A stretch of DNA of 64,000 nt, from positions 205,464 through 269,463 of the forward strand of contig NZ_NUPZ01000041.1 in the NCBI RefSeq assembly GCF_002584985.1, in the 5' to 3' direction. Shown here in pieces: positions 34,138-44,900 of this stretch (position 1 is its first letter; every line of letters starts with the position of its first letter). The DNA comes from Bacillus sp. AFS029637. Lineage in GTDB: Bacteria > Bacillota > Bacilli > Bacillales > Bacillaceae_G. Below the pieces are notes generated by a model. It did no database searches, had not been told where the DNA came from, and saw only the letters and a list, made by a program, of their open reading frames with translations. The position numbers and the translations under genes were made by a program.

Positions 34138-35901
34138 TTAGGACTTTCTAAAAATTAGAACTCCAGATTTCTCTGTCTCCATCTTATGTAACCCTTTGGA
34201 TAGATTGGTTTTATGTTTTCGGATTAATTTTCCAGTACAGCTGTATGTCTCAATTGTTATATTTATAAGATCTTTTTCTAAATCTAGGATGAACTCCTCA
34301 TTTAAAGTGCCATTTACAATAATAAATTCCTCGGGAATATTGGTACCAGTCTTAATACAAACATCTGCGTAAATGGCGATTAGTTTGGTTGAGTCATTCA
34401 CAGTTTCTACTATCGGGTAAAGTAATTCTGGTGCAGTAGGCTTTAAATCACCATTCAATAAAACGTCTTGGTATTTTTTCGAAAACCCTAGCCAAAACTT
34501 TGCCATTTCAAAATGATCTTTATTTAATTTTTCAAAACGCATGGAAAATTGCGGTACACCAAAAATAACATTGATTAATTGCAGTGCCGCATTTTCAGTC
34601 GTATCTTCTGGACTCCACATAATCATATCGGAATGAACAGCAGTGTCTCCTGATAGCAAGCGTAGATCCATAATACCAACACGGTTTGTAATTGCATCAT
34701 TCGGGCAATCTCCTACCCTGAAAATATTTCCATATTTCCTCATATAAGGTCCGATATATCTTTGTCTAAATTCAACCATAATGGATGGCTTAATTAATTT
34801 TAAACTTTCCATAATATCAGTAAATAGACAATCCACCGCTTCCTGTACGGATTCATAATCCCGTTCTGGATCAAATTGAATTGCTCGGCCCTCCGCTCGA
34901 TTTAAATCGAATAAATCAATAAAATCAAATTTAAATCCGTCTAGATTCCACTCTTTCAGAGCTTTTTCGTAAGTAGATATCAAATATTCCCTGACTTCTG
35001 GGTAACGTGGATCCAAAACTCCTGCCTGGAGATTATCATTGAAATATAAAATTTTACTTCGGAAGCGCTCCCACGCCTTTGAATAGATTCCTACAAATGG
35101 TACACTATACCACAATAAATATTTCATCCCCAAATCATGTACTCTCTCAACATGTTCCCTCATGCCCACGATTCTTTTAGGAGACACTTCCCAATCTCCA
35201 CAATAAGCATAACCACGATGATCATCTTCTGTCTGCCAGCCATCGTCAACAATAACAGCCCCACACCCTAACTGTTTCGCAATCTCACATTGTTTCTCGA
35301 TTTCATCATCAGATATGTCCTGATGGAAGCTATACCATGTCGAATACATAGGAAGTTTCGCAGTTTTCGGAACAAAGGATGGCCCATATCCATCCATTCC
35401 CTCATACCACACGGAAATATCTTGGATTGCTTGATAATAAGGAATATCCCTCATATCGACTCGAATCACTCCATCATAGGATGATCGAACTTTAGATGGC
35501 TCTGTAAATAATGTGATTTGCGCTTTCATCGTTCCAGTTTCTTCATGGACGCCCAAATTAAAATTAACAGTATCCATCGCATTGGAATATGCTACAGCCA
35601 GCCTGTTTTGTCCTTCTTGATTATAGAAACAGCCAACCGGGGCTAATACTGTTGCTTTAGAAGAAAAACCTCCATCCCAATCCACACCGAAACTTTTACT
35701 ACGGGAGGATCCTGGATGCCAATATGATTGAATATCAACAATTGGGTGATGCCAAACTAAATTAACTTTTGGGAATTCAATGGGTTGTTCTGATCCTATA
35801 TGGATATGAACAAATAAAACTCCATTTTCTTCTCTTTGTTCAATTTTGACTTTGACACTATCTTCATGAACGGCCTCAATGTTTACCTTTTGTGTGATCA
35901 T
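34138..35901 (-). CDS. GH36-like alpha-galactosidase
   Basis: 587 residues; AGGAGGAGAGG before the ATG. A beta-sandwich N-terminal domain (about 1-185) with SYWHPGSSRSKSFGVDWDGG precedes the TIM barrel. Barrel motifs are GAVIVDDGWQTEDD, WNLDGFKFDFIDLF (putative nucleophile Asp), VEFRQRYIGPYMRKYG and FRVGDCPNDAITNR (putative acid/base Asp), as in clan GH-D retaining alpha-galactosidases. There is no signal peptide, so it is intracellular. Having it next to a GH4 enzyme gives two mechanistically unrelated alpha-galactosidases in one operon, perhaps for different linkages or oligosaccharide sizes. Confidence 0.82.
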   Translation of the reverse strand: MITQKVNIEAVHEDSVKVKIEQREENGVLFVHIHIGSEQPIEFPKVNLVWHHPIVDIQSYWHPGSSRSKSFGVDWDGGFSSKATVLAPVGCFYNQEGQNRLAVAYSNAMDTVNFNLGVHEETGTMKAQITLFTEPSKVRSSYDGVIRVDMRDIPYYQAIQDISVWYEGMDGYGPSFVPKTAKLPMYSTWYSFHQDISDDEIEKQCEIAKQLGCGAVIVDDGWQTEDDHRGYAYCGDWEVSPKRIVGMREHVERVHDLGMKYLLWYSVPFVGIYSKAWERFRSKILYFNDNLQAGVLDPRYPEVREYLISTYEKALKEWNLDGFKFDFIDLFDLNRAEGRAIQFDPERDYESVQEAVDCLFTDIMESLKLIKPSIMVEFRQRYIGPYMRKYGNIFRVGDCPNDAITNRVGIMDLRLLSGDTAVHSDMIMWSPEDTTENAALQLINVIFGVPQFSMRFEKLNKDHFEMAKFWLGFSKKYQDVLLNGDLKPTAPELLYPIVETVNDSTKLIAIYADVCIKTGTNIPEEFIIVNGTLNEEFILDLEKDLINITIETYSCTGKLIRKHKTNLSKGLHKMETEKSGVLIFRKS

Positions 35902-35938
35902 AGCCTCTCCTCCTCTTTTTATTTTTTAGAATATTGAA

Positions 35939-36541
35939 TTATAGAGCTACACCTTTTAAGCGAGCAAAAATATTTTTTGTAAACAATACGATGACTAGTG
36001 CAATACCACTACCACCAAACATGAAAAATAGACCTGGATATATTAAAAAAAGAAGTGACATCAAAATGAGAGTGATGATGATCAAGATCGTTTTTATCGG
36101 ATTTGCTATGCCTATAAATGTGGCATATTTAAAATAATGAAATGTTTTTACTTCAAAATGATTAAATGTCTGAATAATATAGAGTAAATTCACTACATAA
36201 AATAAAAGCATTGACAAACTCATTAGGGAAAGAACCCTACTTACCAAGGTGTCATACATTTGAAAAAAATAAAGATCCGTCATAAGTATCGAACCTATTA
36301 AAACGATGAAAAACCCCATTTTGTTCGATTTTTTAAAATTAGATTGATAGGAATTCCAAAAAGTTGCTACCATTTTTGTATCCTTTTTGTTAATCAAATC
36401 CATTATTAATTGGAACATAGCAACAGTCGATGGGAATAATCCAAACACTCCAAAACCAATCAATGTAAATCCAATCCACAATAAATTAAGGAATAACAAT
36501 TTCATGACCCATTCTAATAAATGATAAATCCTTGCGATCAC
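35939..36541 (-). CDS. DUF624 (YesL-like) membrane protein
   Basis: 200 residues from a GTG behind GGAGGAAG. There are about five membrane helices, including LLFLNLLWIGFTLIGFGVFG and the family motif FGLFPSTVAMFQLI. DUF624 proteins regularly sit in sugar ABC-transporter operons of Firmicutes next to MalF/MalG-type permeases; their role is unknown, possibly as transporter accessory. It lies 48 bases after the MalG-type permease gene. Confidence 0.85.
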   Translation of the reverse strand: MIARIYHLLEWVMKLLFLNLLWIGFTLIGFGVFGLFPSTVAMFQLIMDLINKKDTKMVATFWNSYQSNFKKSNKMGFFIVLIGSILMTDLYFFQMYDTLVSRVLSLMSLSMLLFYVVNLLYIIQTFNHFEVKTFHYFKYATFIGIANPIKTILIIITLILMSLLFLIYPGLFFMFGGSGIALVIVLFTKNIFARLKGVAL

Positions 36542-36589
36542 GGCCCACTTCCTCCTTTCTGTCTTCCTTGATCAGGTAGGAAATAAACA

Positions 36590-37420
36590 TTATTTGATAC
36601 CTGTATTTTGAACACCATCCAGGATAAAGCGCTGTGCTACAAAAAATACTATAATGGGAGGAATACAAATTAATAGAGTCGAAGCCATGATAGAAGTCAT
36701 ATCTACTCCAAACATCCCTTTGAATTGCATGAGTCCCAACGTTAAAGTGTATTTACTTTGATCGTTCAGAAAAATTAATGGTCCTAAATAATCATTCCAT
36801 GAGCCTAACATTTGAAACACACCGACAACCACCAATACTGGAGCCATTAACGGAATGAATATCCGATAAAAAATTTGAAAATGGTTCGCCCCGTCTATGA
36901 GCGCTGCTTCTTCCATTTCTTTAGGAACTCCTAATAAAAATTGGCGAAGTAAAAAAATGAAATAGGGTGATCCGAAAAAGGTAGGAACAATCAGTGGTTT
37001 TAGAGTATTAATCCAGCCCAACTGATTAAATTCCATATATAAGGGAATTGCAGTTACATCCCAGGGAATCATCATTCCTGTTAGTAAAATTAGAAAAAGA
37101 ACGTCCCTTCCTTTAAAGTTGAATCTGGCAAATCCATAAGCTACTAAAGAAGATGATAATAGTTGTCCGATGATTCCTAATCCTGTAACAATCAAAGAAT
37201 TTTTCAGAAATGTTGTAAAAGGTAAAACTGTCCAGGCTGTATAAAAATTACCAAATTCAAACTGAGACGGAATTAGTTTCGGAGGAAATACAAATGTCTC
37301 AGCAGGGGTTTTTACAGCTGTAATGAACATCCAAAGAAATGGTGCGATAAAAAATAAACAAAAAATAATCAGTATTGTATGTACAATGACCTTCGTTGTT
37401 ATACTTCTCATAATCATCAT
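36590..37420 (-). CDS. Sugar ABC transporter permease, MalG type
   Basis: 276 residues with six membrane helices. The EAA loop that contacts the ATPase reads EEAALIDGANHFQIFYRIFIP (first part EEAALIDGAN). The start is ambiguous: AAAGGAGG is three bases from the first ATG, six from the second (37417) and twelve from the fourth codon; the second has the best spacing. It forms the inner-membrane channel with the MalF-type permease 12 bases upstream. No ATPase gene is in the operon; a shared MsmX-type ATPase elsewhere is expected. Confidence 0.9.
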   Translation of the reverse strand: MMIMRSITTKVIVHTILIIFCLFFIAPFLWMFITAVKTPAETFVFPPKLIPSQFEFGNFYTAWTVLPFTTFLKNSLIVTGLGIIGQLLSSSLVAYGFARFNFKGRDVLFLILLTGMMIPWDVTAIPLYMEFNQLGWINTLKPLIVPTFFGSPYFIFLLRQFLLGVPKEMEEAALIDGANHFQIFYRIFIPLMAPVLVVVGVFQMLGSWNDYLGPLIFLNDQSKYTLTLGLMQFKGMFGVDMTSIMASTLLICIPPIIVFFVAQRFILDGVQNTGIK

Positions 37421-37432
37421 ATTCCTCCTTTC

Positions 37433-38392
37433 CTATTTTTGTTTCTTTTTCATTTCATTTTCATAGTAAACCCAAGTATTAGATGTTTTGAAAACCAGTA
37501 ATGTCAGAGCCAAAATAATTAAGAACATAAACCATGCATTTGCGGATGCATAACCCATTTTAAAATACTTGAAAGCATTTTCATAAACATACATCGCATA
37601 GAAATACGTCTTTCTTAAAGGTCCTCCACCTGTTAGAACAAGCGCGAGTGTTAACTGTTGAAATGCTGAAATGATAGCAGTAATGACATTAAACAGAATG
37701 GTCGGACTCAGCATCGGAAGTGTTATTTTACTGAACTTGTGCCATTTACTTGCACCATCTATATCTGCAGCTTCATATAGGTCTTTCGGTATATTTTTTA
37801 AACCGGCTAAGAATATCAGCATCATAGTCCCTTGCCCCCAAATACCTGCAAACACGATTGCAAAAAGTGACCAGGTTGGATCATTTAGCCAGTTTGGTCC
37901 ATTAATGCCTATTAATGATAGTAGATAGTTTAGTAAACCGTATTCTCCGTCGTACATCCATGACCAAATCATTGAAAGGGCTACTCCCGAAACAACCGTA
38001 GGAAGATAGAATATCGTTCTATAGCCTGAAAGCCATTTTACTTTTTGATTTAATAATATAGCTAGCAAGAGAGCAATACCGATGTTTAACGGTACTAAAA
38101 TAGCAGCAAACTTAAAGGTAACTCCTAAAGATTGCCAAAACACTGGGTCATTTGTAAACATATCAATATAATTTTTGAAACCAATATACGTTGGGGTTCC
38201 AACAGTAGGCCAATCAAAAAAGCTTATGATAAGAGAAAAAATCAATGGTCCGAACGTAAAACAGATGAAACCAATGATCCAAGGAGAAATGAATAGATAG
38301 GGAGTAAGGTCTCCCCATCTAATCTTTGATAGAATGGATATGGGTCGTTCGGGAACCGTTTGAGTTATTTTATTTTCAGTTTTTATAATCAT
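37433..38392 (-). CDS. Sugar ABC transporter permease, MalF type
   Basis: 319 residues; AAGGGGATC before the ATG. A 30-residue cytoplasmic N-terminus is followed by six helices, beginning with LFISPWIIGFICFTFGPLI. The EAA loop YEAADIDGASKWHKFSKIT and the end MGYASANAWFMFLIILAL are typical of carbohydrate-uptake-1 permeases. It lies 26 bases after the binding-protein gene and pairs with the MalG-type protein. Confidence 0.9.
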   Translation of the reverse strand: MIIKTENKITQTVPERPISILSKIRWGDLTPYLFISPWIIGFICFTFGPLIFSLIISFFDWPTVGTPTYIGFKNYIDMFTNDPVFWQSLGVTFKFAAILVPLNIGIALLLAILLNQKVKWLSGYRTIFYLPTVVSGVALSMIWSWMYDGEYGLLNYLLSLIGINGPNWLNDPTWSLFAIVFAGIWGQGTMMLIFLAGLKNIPKDLYEAADIDGASKWHKFSKITLPMLSPTILFNVITAIISAFQQLTLALVLTGGGPLRKTYFYAMYVYENAFKYFKMGYASANAWFMFLIILALTLLVFKTSNTWVYYENEMKKKQK

Positions 38393-38418
38393 GAAATGAT
38401 CCCCTTCTTTCTCTTAAA

Positions 38419-39672
38419 CTATTTTTTCAATGCAGGCTCTGTCAATTTAACCGCTTCATTCAAGGCTTTATCTGCTGAATTTTGCCCTAATAATACACTG
38501 CTAATTGCATAATCTAGTTTTTTGTCAACTTCTGTCCATTTGTTTGTAAGTAAAAATCCTGGAGTATCTGATGATCTTTCAAGCATAGTATAGAATGTAC
38601 TTAATAACTGATCATTTTTATGACTTTGTTCGGAAACCACACTCTTAAGTACTGGCATATCAGTCTTTCTCATTTCTGCTGCTTCTGCTGATACAAAGTA
38701 TTTGATAAATTTCCAAGCTAGGTCTTTTTCTTTAGAGTCTTTGGCCATTGCAATTCCTGCAGAATGGATAACACCCTTTGAAGGTTGTCCATGAAAGGAT
38801 GGAATTTCTGCAGTTCCAAAATCCATGCCAGCCTTTTTAAAATCTTCTAAAGGCCAAATGCCGTTCTCGATCATAGCGATTTTCCCTGATTTGAAACTTT
38901 CAGTGACTTTATCAGACACAATAGCACTATTTTCATCAATCATATGTTGAAAGCCATTAAGGATTTCTTGTGTTTTTGAACTATTCATATATCCATCTAC
39001 CTTTTTGCCATCAGGACTAATGAAACTACTCCCATTACTCCATACATATTCTTGGAATGCATATGAATTTTTTTTGGAAGAGAGAACAAACCCATATTGT
39101 TTCTTTTCAGGATTGGATAACTTTTTCGCCGCATCACTGAACTGCTCCCAAGTCCAACCAGAAGTCGGAAGAGGTACCCCTGCTTCTTGGAAAAGTTTTT
39201 TATTGTAGTAAATGACGCGAGTGGTAAAACCAACTGGAAATCCATAGGTAGTATTTTTAAATTTGTGATAATTTAGAATATTCGTATAAAAATCATCGAA
39301 AGTAGTTTTAAAACTACTGTCTTTATTTACGTAGTCATCAAGTGGCTCCAGTGATTTATAGTAATCTGGATAATTCCACATATACATAACATCAGGGGGA
39401 TTTTTTGCTCCGAAAGAAGCAGCCAGCTTATCCTCAAACCCGTCAGCATATGCTTCAACTTGCACTTTCACTCCTGGATTCGCCTTTTCAAACTTTTTCG
39501 CAATATCTTGTTGGTATTTGAGACTCTCTCCAGTATCCCATGTAGCAAAGCGTAATACTTTCTCCCCACTTTTACCTTGGCTAGAAGATTTCTCACTGTT
39601 CCCGCAAGCAGAAAGCAGCATTGCAAAAGAAATAGCTAAAATTAATAGTAACGATATTCTTTTTTTCAACAT
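38419..39672 (-). CDS. Sugar-binding lipoprotein of the alpha-galactoside ABC transporter
   Basis: 417 residues from the ATG at 39672, behind AGGAGGATAT. The signal peptide MLKKRISLLLILAISFAM ends in a lipobox LLSACG, so the mature protein is anchored by its Cys to the outer face of the membrane. The mature part is a family 1 solute-binding protein: WDTGESLKYQQDIAKKFEK, the PPDVMYMWNYPDY region and the hinge GKIAMIENGIWPLEDF. Context suggests melibiose, raffinose or a related alpha-galactoside as ligand. First gene of the structural operon. Confidence 0.9.
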   Translation of the reverse strand: MLKKRISLLLILAISFAMLLSACGNSEKSSSQGKSGEKVLRFATWDTGESLKYQQDIAKKFEKANPGVKVQVEAYADGFEDKLAASFGAKNPPDVMYMWNYPDYYKSLEPLDDYVNKDSSFKTTFDDFYTNILNYHKFKNTTYGFPVGFTTRVIYYNKKLFQEAGVPLPTSGWTWEQFSDAAKKLSNPEKKQYGFVLSSKKNSYAFQEYVWSNGSSFISPDGKKVDGYMNSSKTQEILNGFQHMIDENSAIVSDKVTESFKSGKIAMIENGIWPLEDFKKAGMDFGTAEIPSFHGQPSKGVIHSAGIAMAKDSKEKDLAWKFIKYFVSAEAAEMRKTDMPVLKSVVSEQSHKNDQLLSTFYTMLERSSDTPGFLLTNKWTEVDKKLDYAISSVLLGQNSADKALNEAVKLTEPALKK

Positions 39673-39740
39673 ATATCCTCCTATCATTTTTTGAAGATCA
39701 ATTTTGTCTTTTGTAAAACAATCTTTAGACCTAAATTTAA

Positions 39741-39757
39741 GAATGCGCTTTCATTCC
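39741..39757. promoter_or_regulatory. cre-like/LacI operator before the alpha-galactoside operon
   Basis: The minus strand reads GAATGAAAGCGCATTC, fitting the catabolite-response consensus TGNAANCGNWNNC. It is also a partial palindrome (GAATG...CATTC) flanked by TTTAAGAA / TTCTTAAA. It lies 70 bases upstream of the binding-protein start, so either CcpA or the local LacI protein could bind. Confidence 0.55.
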
Positions 39758-39771
39758 TTCTTAAAAATTTT

Positions 39772-40800
39772 TTAAATCCCCTCACCTCCACAACTTTTTC
39801 TAATAATCAAACTAGTCGGAACCACCACTTTTAATGGCAGTGTTCTCCCATCAATGCGTTCAACTAGAAGATTTACTGCTACTTTCCCCATCTCCTCGGT
39901 ATGAACTTTTACAGTGGATAATGGAGGAGTAACAAATTCGCATAATTCAATCCCATCAAATCCAAAGATTGCGATATCATCAGGAACTTTTAATCCTGAA
40001 TCCGTTAAAGCTTTCAAAGCACCAATGGCCATAGGGTCACTTCCAATGAAAAAGGCGGTAGGGAGATTCCCTGAATGGATCGCTTCCTCCATTAGCGTTA
40101 AGCCATCTTTTGTTGTCCATTTTCCAATATAAGTATATTCCGGGTTATATAATCCCTGTTCCGTTAGCATTTTTTCATATGTTCTTTTTCGTACATCATG
40201 AATCTCTAATTTTCCAGATAATCCACCAACGGTATATGATTGACCACCAATATAGCCTATTTTTTTGTGTCCTAAATCCAATAAGTATTGAATAACCTTT
40301 TCAGTAGCTTTTTCAGAATCTATCACCACTGAATCATATAGTTGTTCGTCAGGAGATACATCGACAAACACTAAATGTTGTACTTGCTTTACTTGATTTT
40401 CCACCTCTTCTTGACCTATGACTCCTACTACTATTAATCCATCCAATCCTTCTAGATCCTTTTTATTGAAAGGAGGTCTCAACACTTTCGATAGTTCAAT
40501 TCCCAATTCAATCATCCTCTTTTCAATTCCATTACGAATGGCCAAAAAATATGGATCATCAAATTCCGATTCTTGAGAAAGATACATCAAAAGCCCAATT
40601 TTTCCGTACTGCTTAGGATTGGTAATTTTTTTTTCTATATTTCGTTGCTTTTTAGGTATGTAATCTAACTCTTCTGCAGCCTGAAGGATTTTTTTCCGAG
40701 TCTCTTCTGTAACGGATAAAGTTTGATCCTCATTTAATACTCTTGATACAGTCGTTTTTGATATCTGTGCCTTTTTGGCAATTTCATTTAATGTTACCAA
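39772..40800 (-). CDS. LacI-family transcriptional regulator of the alpha-galactoside operon
   Basis: 342 residues from a TTG at 40800, behind GAGGTAATCATA; this gives the normal LacI start VTLNEIAKKAQISKTTVSRV, whereas a more distant ATG would add an unusual 32-residue extension. The helix-turn-helix and hinge occupy residues 1-60. The periplasmic-binding-like effector domain follows, with LDLGHKKIGYIGG, TAFFIGSDPMAIGAL and PDDIAIFGFDG. It lies 99 bases upstream of the binding-protein gene on the same strand, and probably represses the cassette until an alpha-galactoside binds. Confidence 0.88.
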   Translation of the reverse strand: MVTLNEIAKKAQISKTTVSRVLNEDQTLSVTEETRKKILQAAEELDYIPKKQRNIEKKITNPKQYGKIGLLMYLSQESEFDDPYFLAIRNGIEKRMIELGIELSKVLRPPFNKKDLEGLDGLIVVGVIGQEEVENQVKQVQHLVFVDVSPDEQLYDSVVIDSEKATEKVIQYLLDLGHKKIGYIGGQSYTVGGLSGKLEIHDVRKRTYEKMLTEQGLYNPEYTYIGKWTTKDGLTLMEEAIHSGNLPTAFFIGSDPMAIGALKALTDSGLKVPDDIAIFGFDGIELCEFVTPPLSTVKVHTEEMGKVAVNLLVERIDGRTLPLKVVVPTSLIIRKSCGGEGI

Positions 40801-41068
40801 TATGATTACCTCTTTTTCTATTTTTAGTAAATAAAAGTAATAATTTAGTGAATTTTTACTTAAATATAATATATCAGAGGTGAAAAGCGAGCGCAATATT
40901 AATTTTTATAATTTTCAATTTATTTTCCCTCCACTATTCACCCATATTGAGATTTAAGGATCTGAAGATTTTAATAACTATTAACATTCACTCATTTTTC
41001 ATTACGATATAAAGAGCGAAAAAAATTCCATTAAATAAATCAATTAATTCAGTAAACTAAAATAAAAA

Positions 41069-41287
41069 TTTACTGAAGAAGCATTCAGCCTCTTCAACTG
41101 TAATTGCATTAATCTCATTGCTATTCGGGTAGCGAGTGCCATCAAAGGAGTTAATAAAAATAATGAGTTTTGAGGGTAACACGGGTACGATGTAGCTTCA
41201 TCTTCTGGTCTAATTGGTATGGAATTACAAGGAGCAATGGCCATATTCACCGTTAATTTAAAAAGAATCGTAAAACTTTTGGGTTAA
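41069..41287 (+). pseudogene. C-terminal remnant of a DDE transposase
   Basis: A frame with two internal stops reads LFNCNCINLIAIRVASAIKG, then HGYDVASSSG and GMELQGAMAIFTVNLKRIVK before TAA at 41285. The last block, with NLKR near the end, is typical of the C-terminus of IS4/IS1182-type transposases. No start, catalytic DDE residues or terminal repeats remain. The surrounding 40860-41560 region holds nothing else but a terminator at 41317-41366. Confidence 0.5.
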
Positions 41288-41316
41288 GATAAGCAAAAAA
41301 CAGTGTGGAAATTAAG

Positions 41317-41366
41317 AAAAGCCGACTATTCCTTCCAGAATTATGGATTGAAAGTCGGCTTTTTTA
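41317..41366 (+). terminator. Orphan terminator
   Basis: Stem AAAAGCCGACT / AGTCGGCTTTTTTT with a 24-base loop; no intact plus-strand gene ends here, so it is probably left from the decayed transposase or its flank. Confidence 0.6.
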
Positions 41367-41569
41367 TTTAATATAAGAACTTTTCATTGGTGATTTTTGG
41401 TTACCTAATTATATTAGATTGTGAAAGGATGTCCAAAATTCCGGCCTATTTTCAATGTAAACTTCAAGTAACCCCAAAATATACAATAAAAGTTGATAAT
41501 CATATTTTAACGAATAATAAAAGCAACACAGATTAATTTTTAATTTTATATTAAGGGAGAGGCTTAATC

Positions 41570-41638
41570 ATGTCTTTTACTACATTAAAAGATAAGCAAA
41601 TCGTTATCGTTGGTGGGAGTTTTACTGCCCACAAATAG
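41570..41638 (+). pseudogene. N-terminal remnant of a short-chain dehydrogenase gene
   Basis: Behind GGGAGAGG, an ATG opens 22 codons, MSFTTLKDKQIVIVGGSF, which is the beta1-Gly-rich start of an SDR dehydrogenase; the frame then reaches TAG. The rest of the gene is missing. It resembles the 22332-22478 case: intact translation signals followed by loss of the body. Confidence 0.5.
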
Positions 41639-41816
41639 CTGGATAAATAATTTAATGAATATATCACAGTACTCATAAACTGTTTTTCTCCTTTATCGTT
41701 ATTTTTATACTGTAATAATTGTATAACATATCAAGCATTGAACCATTTTATTTTCCAATCTTTTAACTCTTTGTCTTAGTGTAAAATAACATGTGTAGGA
41801 AATAAAAACATTTAAA

Positions 41817-41854
41817 GGTCCAATTTCTTAATTTTCACATTAAGAAATTGGACC
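41817..41854. terminator. Perfect 15-bp hairpin
   Basis: GGTCCAATTTCTTAA / TTAAGAAATTGGACC with an eight-base loop. It lies 120 bases past the stop of the UvrA-like gene and can end that transcript on the minus strand. Confidence 0.6.
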
Positions 41855-41974
41855 CTCTTTCATTACTTTGGAATATTCATAACACGTTATTACATTTATT
41901 ATTAAGAATATACGCTTTATATTAACTGCTTCAGTTGAGCTAGTCTTTTTAATAAGACATAGACTAGTTAAATT

Positions 41975-44900
41975 TTACTTATTAAGCTCCAAACATTCAT
42001 AAACCACCATCATATCTCGTTTATCCAATTCACGAATACGATTAAAAATAGGTATATCCTCAACAGCTTCCGTTCGTAAGCTTTCATCCACAACATCACT
42101 AACTTTTCCAATTAACCATGTTTGCACATCTATGCCCTCAACAATTTCTTTAAGCCCTTCATCATTGATACCACTTGCATTACAAGTTACACATGGAATT
42201 GTTAATTTAAACACGCCGTCATGTAGATTATCTTCTGTTATAACTTTCTTTCCTTTACAGAATGGGCATGGGTTACTTTTCTTAATTTTATTAATTTGGG
42301 TAACTATTTTTTTGTAACCAAATGCTTCATACACATATGTTAGTTTTTTATATTTACCATTTGTGAAATACTTATCTATAATGGTTTCTCTTGTTTCATA
42401 CACATTAGGAAAATCACAAACAGTTATTTGATTATTAACGCTAATAGATTCTATATTTCCTTTTATTTCGTCCCAGAATGGTAAAACATTTTGTAACACC
42501 ATTTCATAGTTTGAAAAGCTTGCCTGCTCTAATTCAAATATTTTTAGTGCAACTTGTAGTTTTCTTGGCAACAAAGAAACATCTTCTGTCAATTTCATAT
42601 CGCCACCAACAATAGATTTTAATTTATGAAGTGCAGGTAAATCACCGACTATTTTCAACACTTCATCAACTGGTTGATTGATAATTTCACGAATATCGAA
42701 GTTATCAAATTTAAGTGGTTTATGATGATTTAATACTGTTCCCTCACAAATTGGACATACAACCATTTCTTTAGATTCTTTAATTTCTTCTTTAATGGCT
42801 GCTTTTGAAATAACGATATATCCCCCAATGATCGTATTAAATCCTACCCATGTTCTACGTGTCTTTCCTTTTTTATCATAAAATGATTTTTCAAAATATC
42901 CGTACCAAAATGTATGTTTTTCTTCTTCTGACATATCATTATAGCTCTTTGATAAATCGTGACCAAGTTCATTTTTAATTTCTTCAAATAGAAATTCTAT
43001 TTTTTCATATTGATAAAATTTTAATACTTTCATGATTTCCGGATCGAATAGACCATCCCAAAATGGAACGTTTTTATTTTGAATTGTAATATCTTTATCG
43101 AAAACTTCAATTTGAAGGCGACCAGAGCAAGATGGACAATGATTGTCCTGCGAATAAAAATCAAAACTTCTCGCATCTTTATTAGTCGGATGAGCAGCTA
43201 CAATATGATTAATTAGTCCACCGATCTCATATAAGAAACTATATTGACTATATAAATGTCTTTCAAGATCAATCGCTACAACCGGTGCAATTGTATCCGA
43301 TTCATATTCACCATAAATTAAACGGGCCATTGATGATAAACTTTTTAAAATACCACCTTTATAAATATTTTCGGCATTTTTAAAATAGTTAATATGATTT
43401 TCTTTTAAATAGTGAACTCCTTTTTTCTGTTTAAGTATTGAAGAAATATGTATTTTCTCTGTGCTATTCACACTACTTTTTTGACGATAGTAATTCTCAT
43501 GACTGACAACATCCAGATGCTCTACAGATTCATTCTGCCTTTTCCCGAAATCAACAATATAATCAGAGCTTTCTAACATGTAACTATTATGCTCAATCAT
43601 AATGATAGAAACTGATTCATCTTGCAAAATCCCTCTAATACTATCTATAAATTGATTTAAAATATTTTGTGATAAACCTTTTGAAGGCTCATCAAAAATA
43701 AATAATGTATGTGGATTTCTTGTTTTTGCAAATAACTCAGAAACTAAATGAACACATTGAAACTCCCCTGTTGATAATGTTTGTGTTTTTCGTTCTAATG
43801 TTAAATAGCCAAGTCCTAATTTGATTAATAGGCTTAAACGTTTATACGCAATATCTTCACTTGGAATCTCATCAATAATATCCTCAATCGAGCGCTCAAA
43901 AATATCATCGATTTCTTCACTATATTTTGTCAGTTTCTTTTTAATATCAAGGAAAGTTGCAACGGTTGATCGACTTGTAATTGATTGGTTTCGATCCTGT
44001 CCTACCATAACTAGTTTATCTTTTTGATATCGTTTTAAGAAATCTGTAGCTATACATTCATTAACAAGTGTAGATTTCCCACATCCAGATTCTCCTGTAA
44101 CAGTTACAAGCCTATTTTTAGGAATCTGAAACTCTGCTATTTGGATATTACGGCAATATAAATCATGGAATGTATAATAGTCTGTTGGTACTTCTTTGTT
44201 TCGATCCCAAATTATTGGTTTTGGTCTTGGTGATTCTGTTACGATTTTCCCACCATATTTTCCGCTACCAGGTCCGAAGAACAATTGCTCATCAGTTGTA
44301 TCTAGTACTGTATCTGAATGATCAATAAGCCAAATTTGATTTTTACACCCTAATTGTTTAATCTCTTCTAATATTTGTAATAATGTTTCATGATCAAGTC
44401 CAACTGAAATCTCATCAATAATAATCACAGCATTTTCACTTACTGCCATGAATTCAGCCAAGTATAGTCTTGTTAACTCTCCACCTGACAACGTACCCAT
44501 AATTCGATTTAATGTTAAATAACCAATGTTCATATTAATAATATTTTGCAAAATATGTTGTTTTGCTTCACTAATATTTAATTCTTTTGCTAATGAAAGA
44601 ATAGATTCAATACTTAAATCATTAATATCTGAAATGGTATGTGGTTTAGCGAACAAGTCAATTACATGTTGTTCAATTTCGTCACTATAACGTTTTCCAT
44701 TACATTTTTTACACTCAATATTTTTAGTAGTACCACGGCCTTTGCAGCCAGTACACCAGCCTAACTGATTATTAAACGAAAATACCTCAGGAGAAAGGTT
44801 GAATTCTTCAGCAAGTTTTTCACGAACCTCTGTAAAAATACCAGTATGAGTACCAATTGTTGAACGCGGATTAGATGAAATCGATGATTTTCCTAGAAAA

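Noticed and set aside
40860-40885. Possible second cre site near the lacI-type gene (TGAAAAGCGAGCGCA)
   Set aside because: One base too many between the TGAAA and CG parts of the consensus; not convincing.
41044-41250. 68-codon minus-strand frame
   Set aside because: It is the reverse of the decayed transposase tail, whose plus-strand translation matches known C-terminal patterns.
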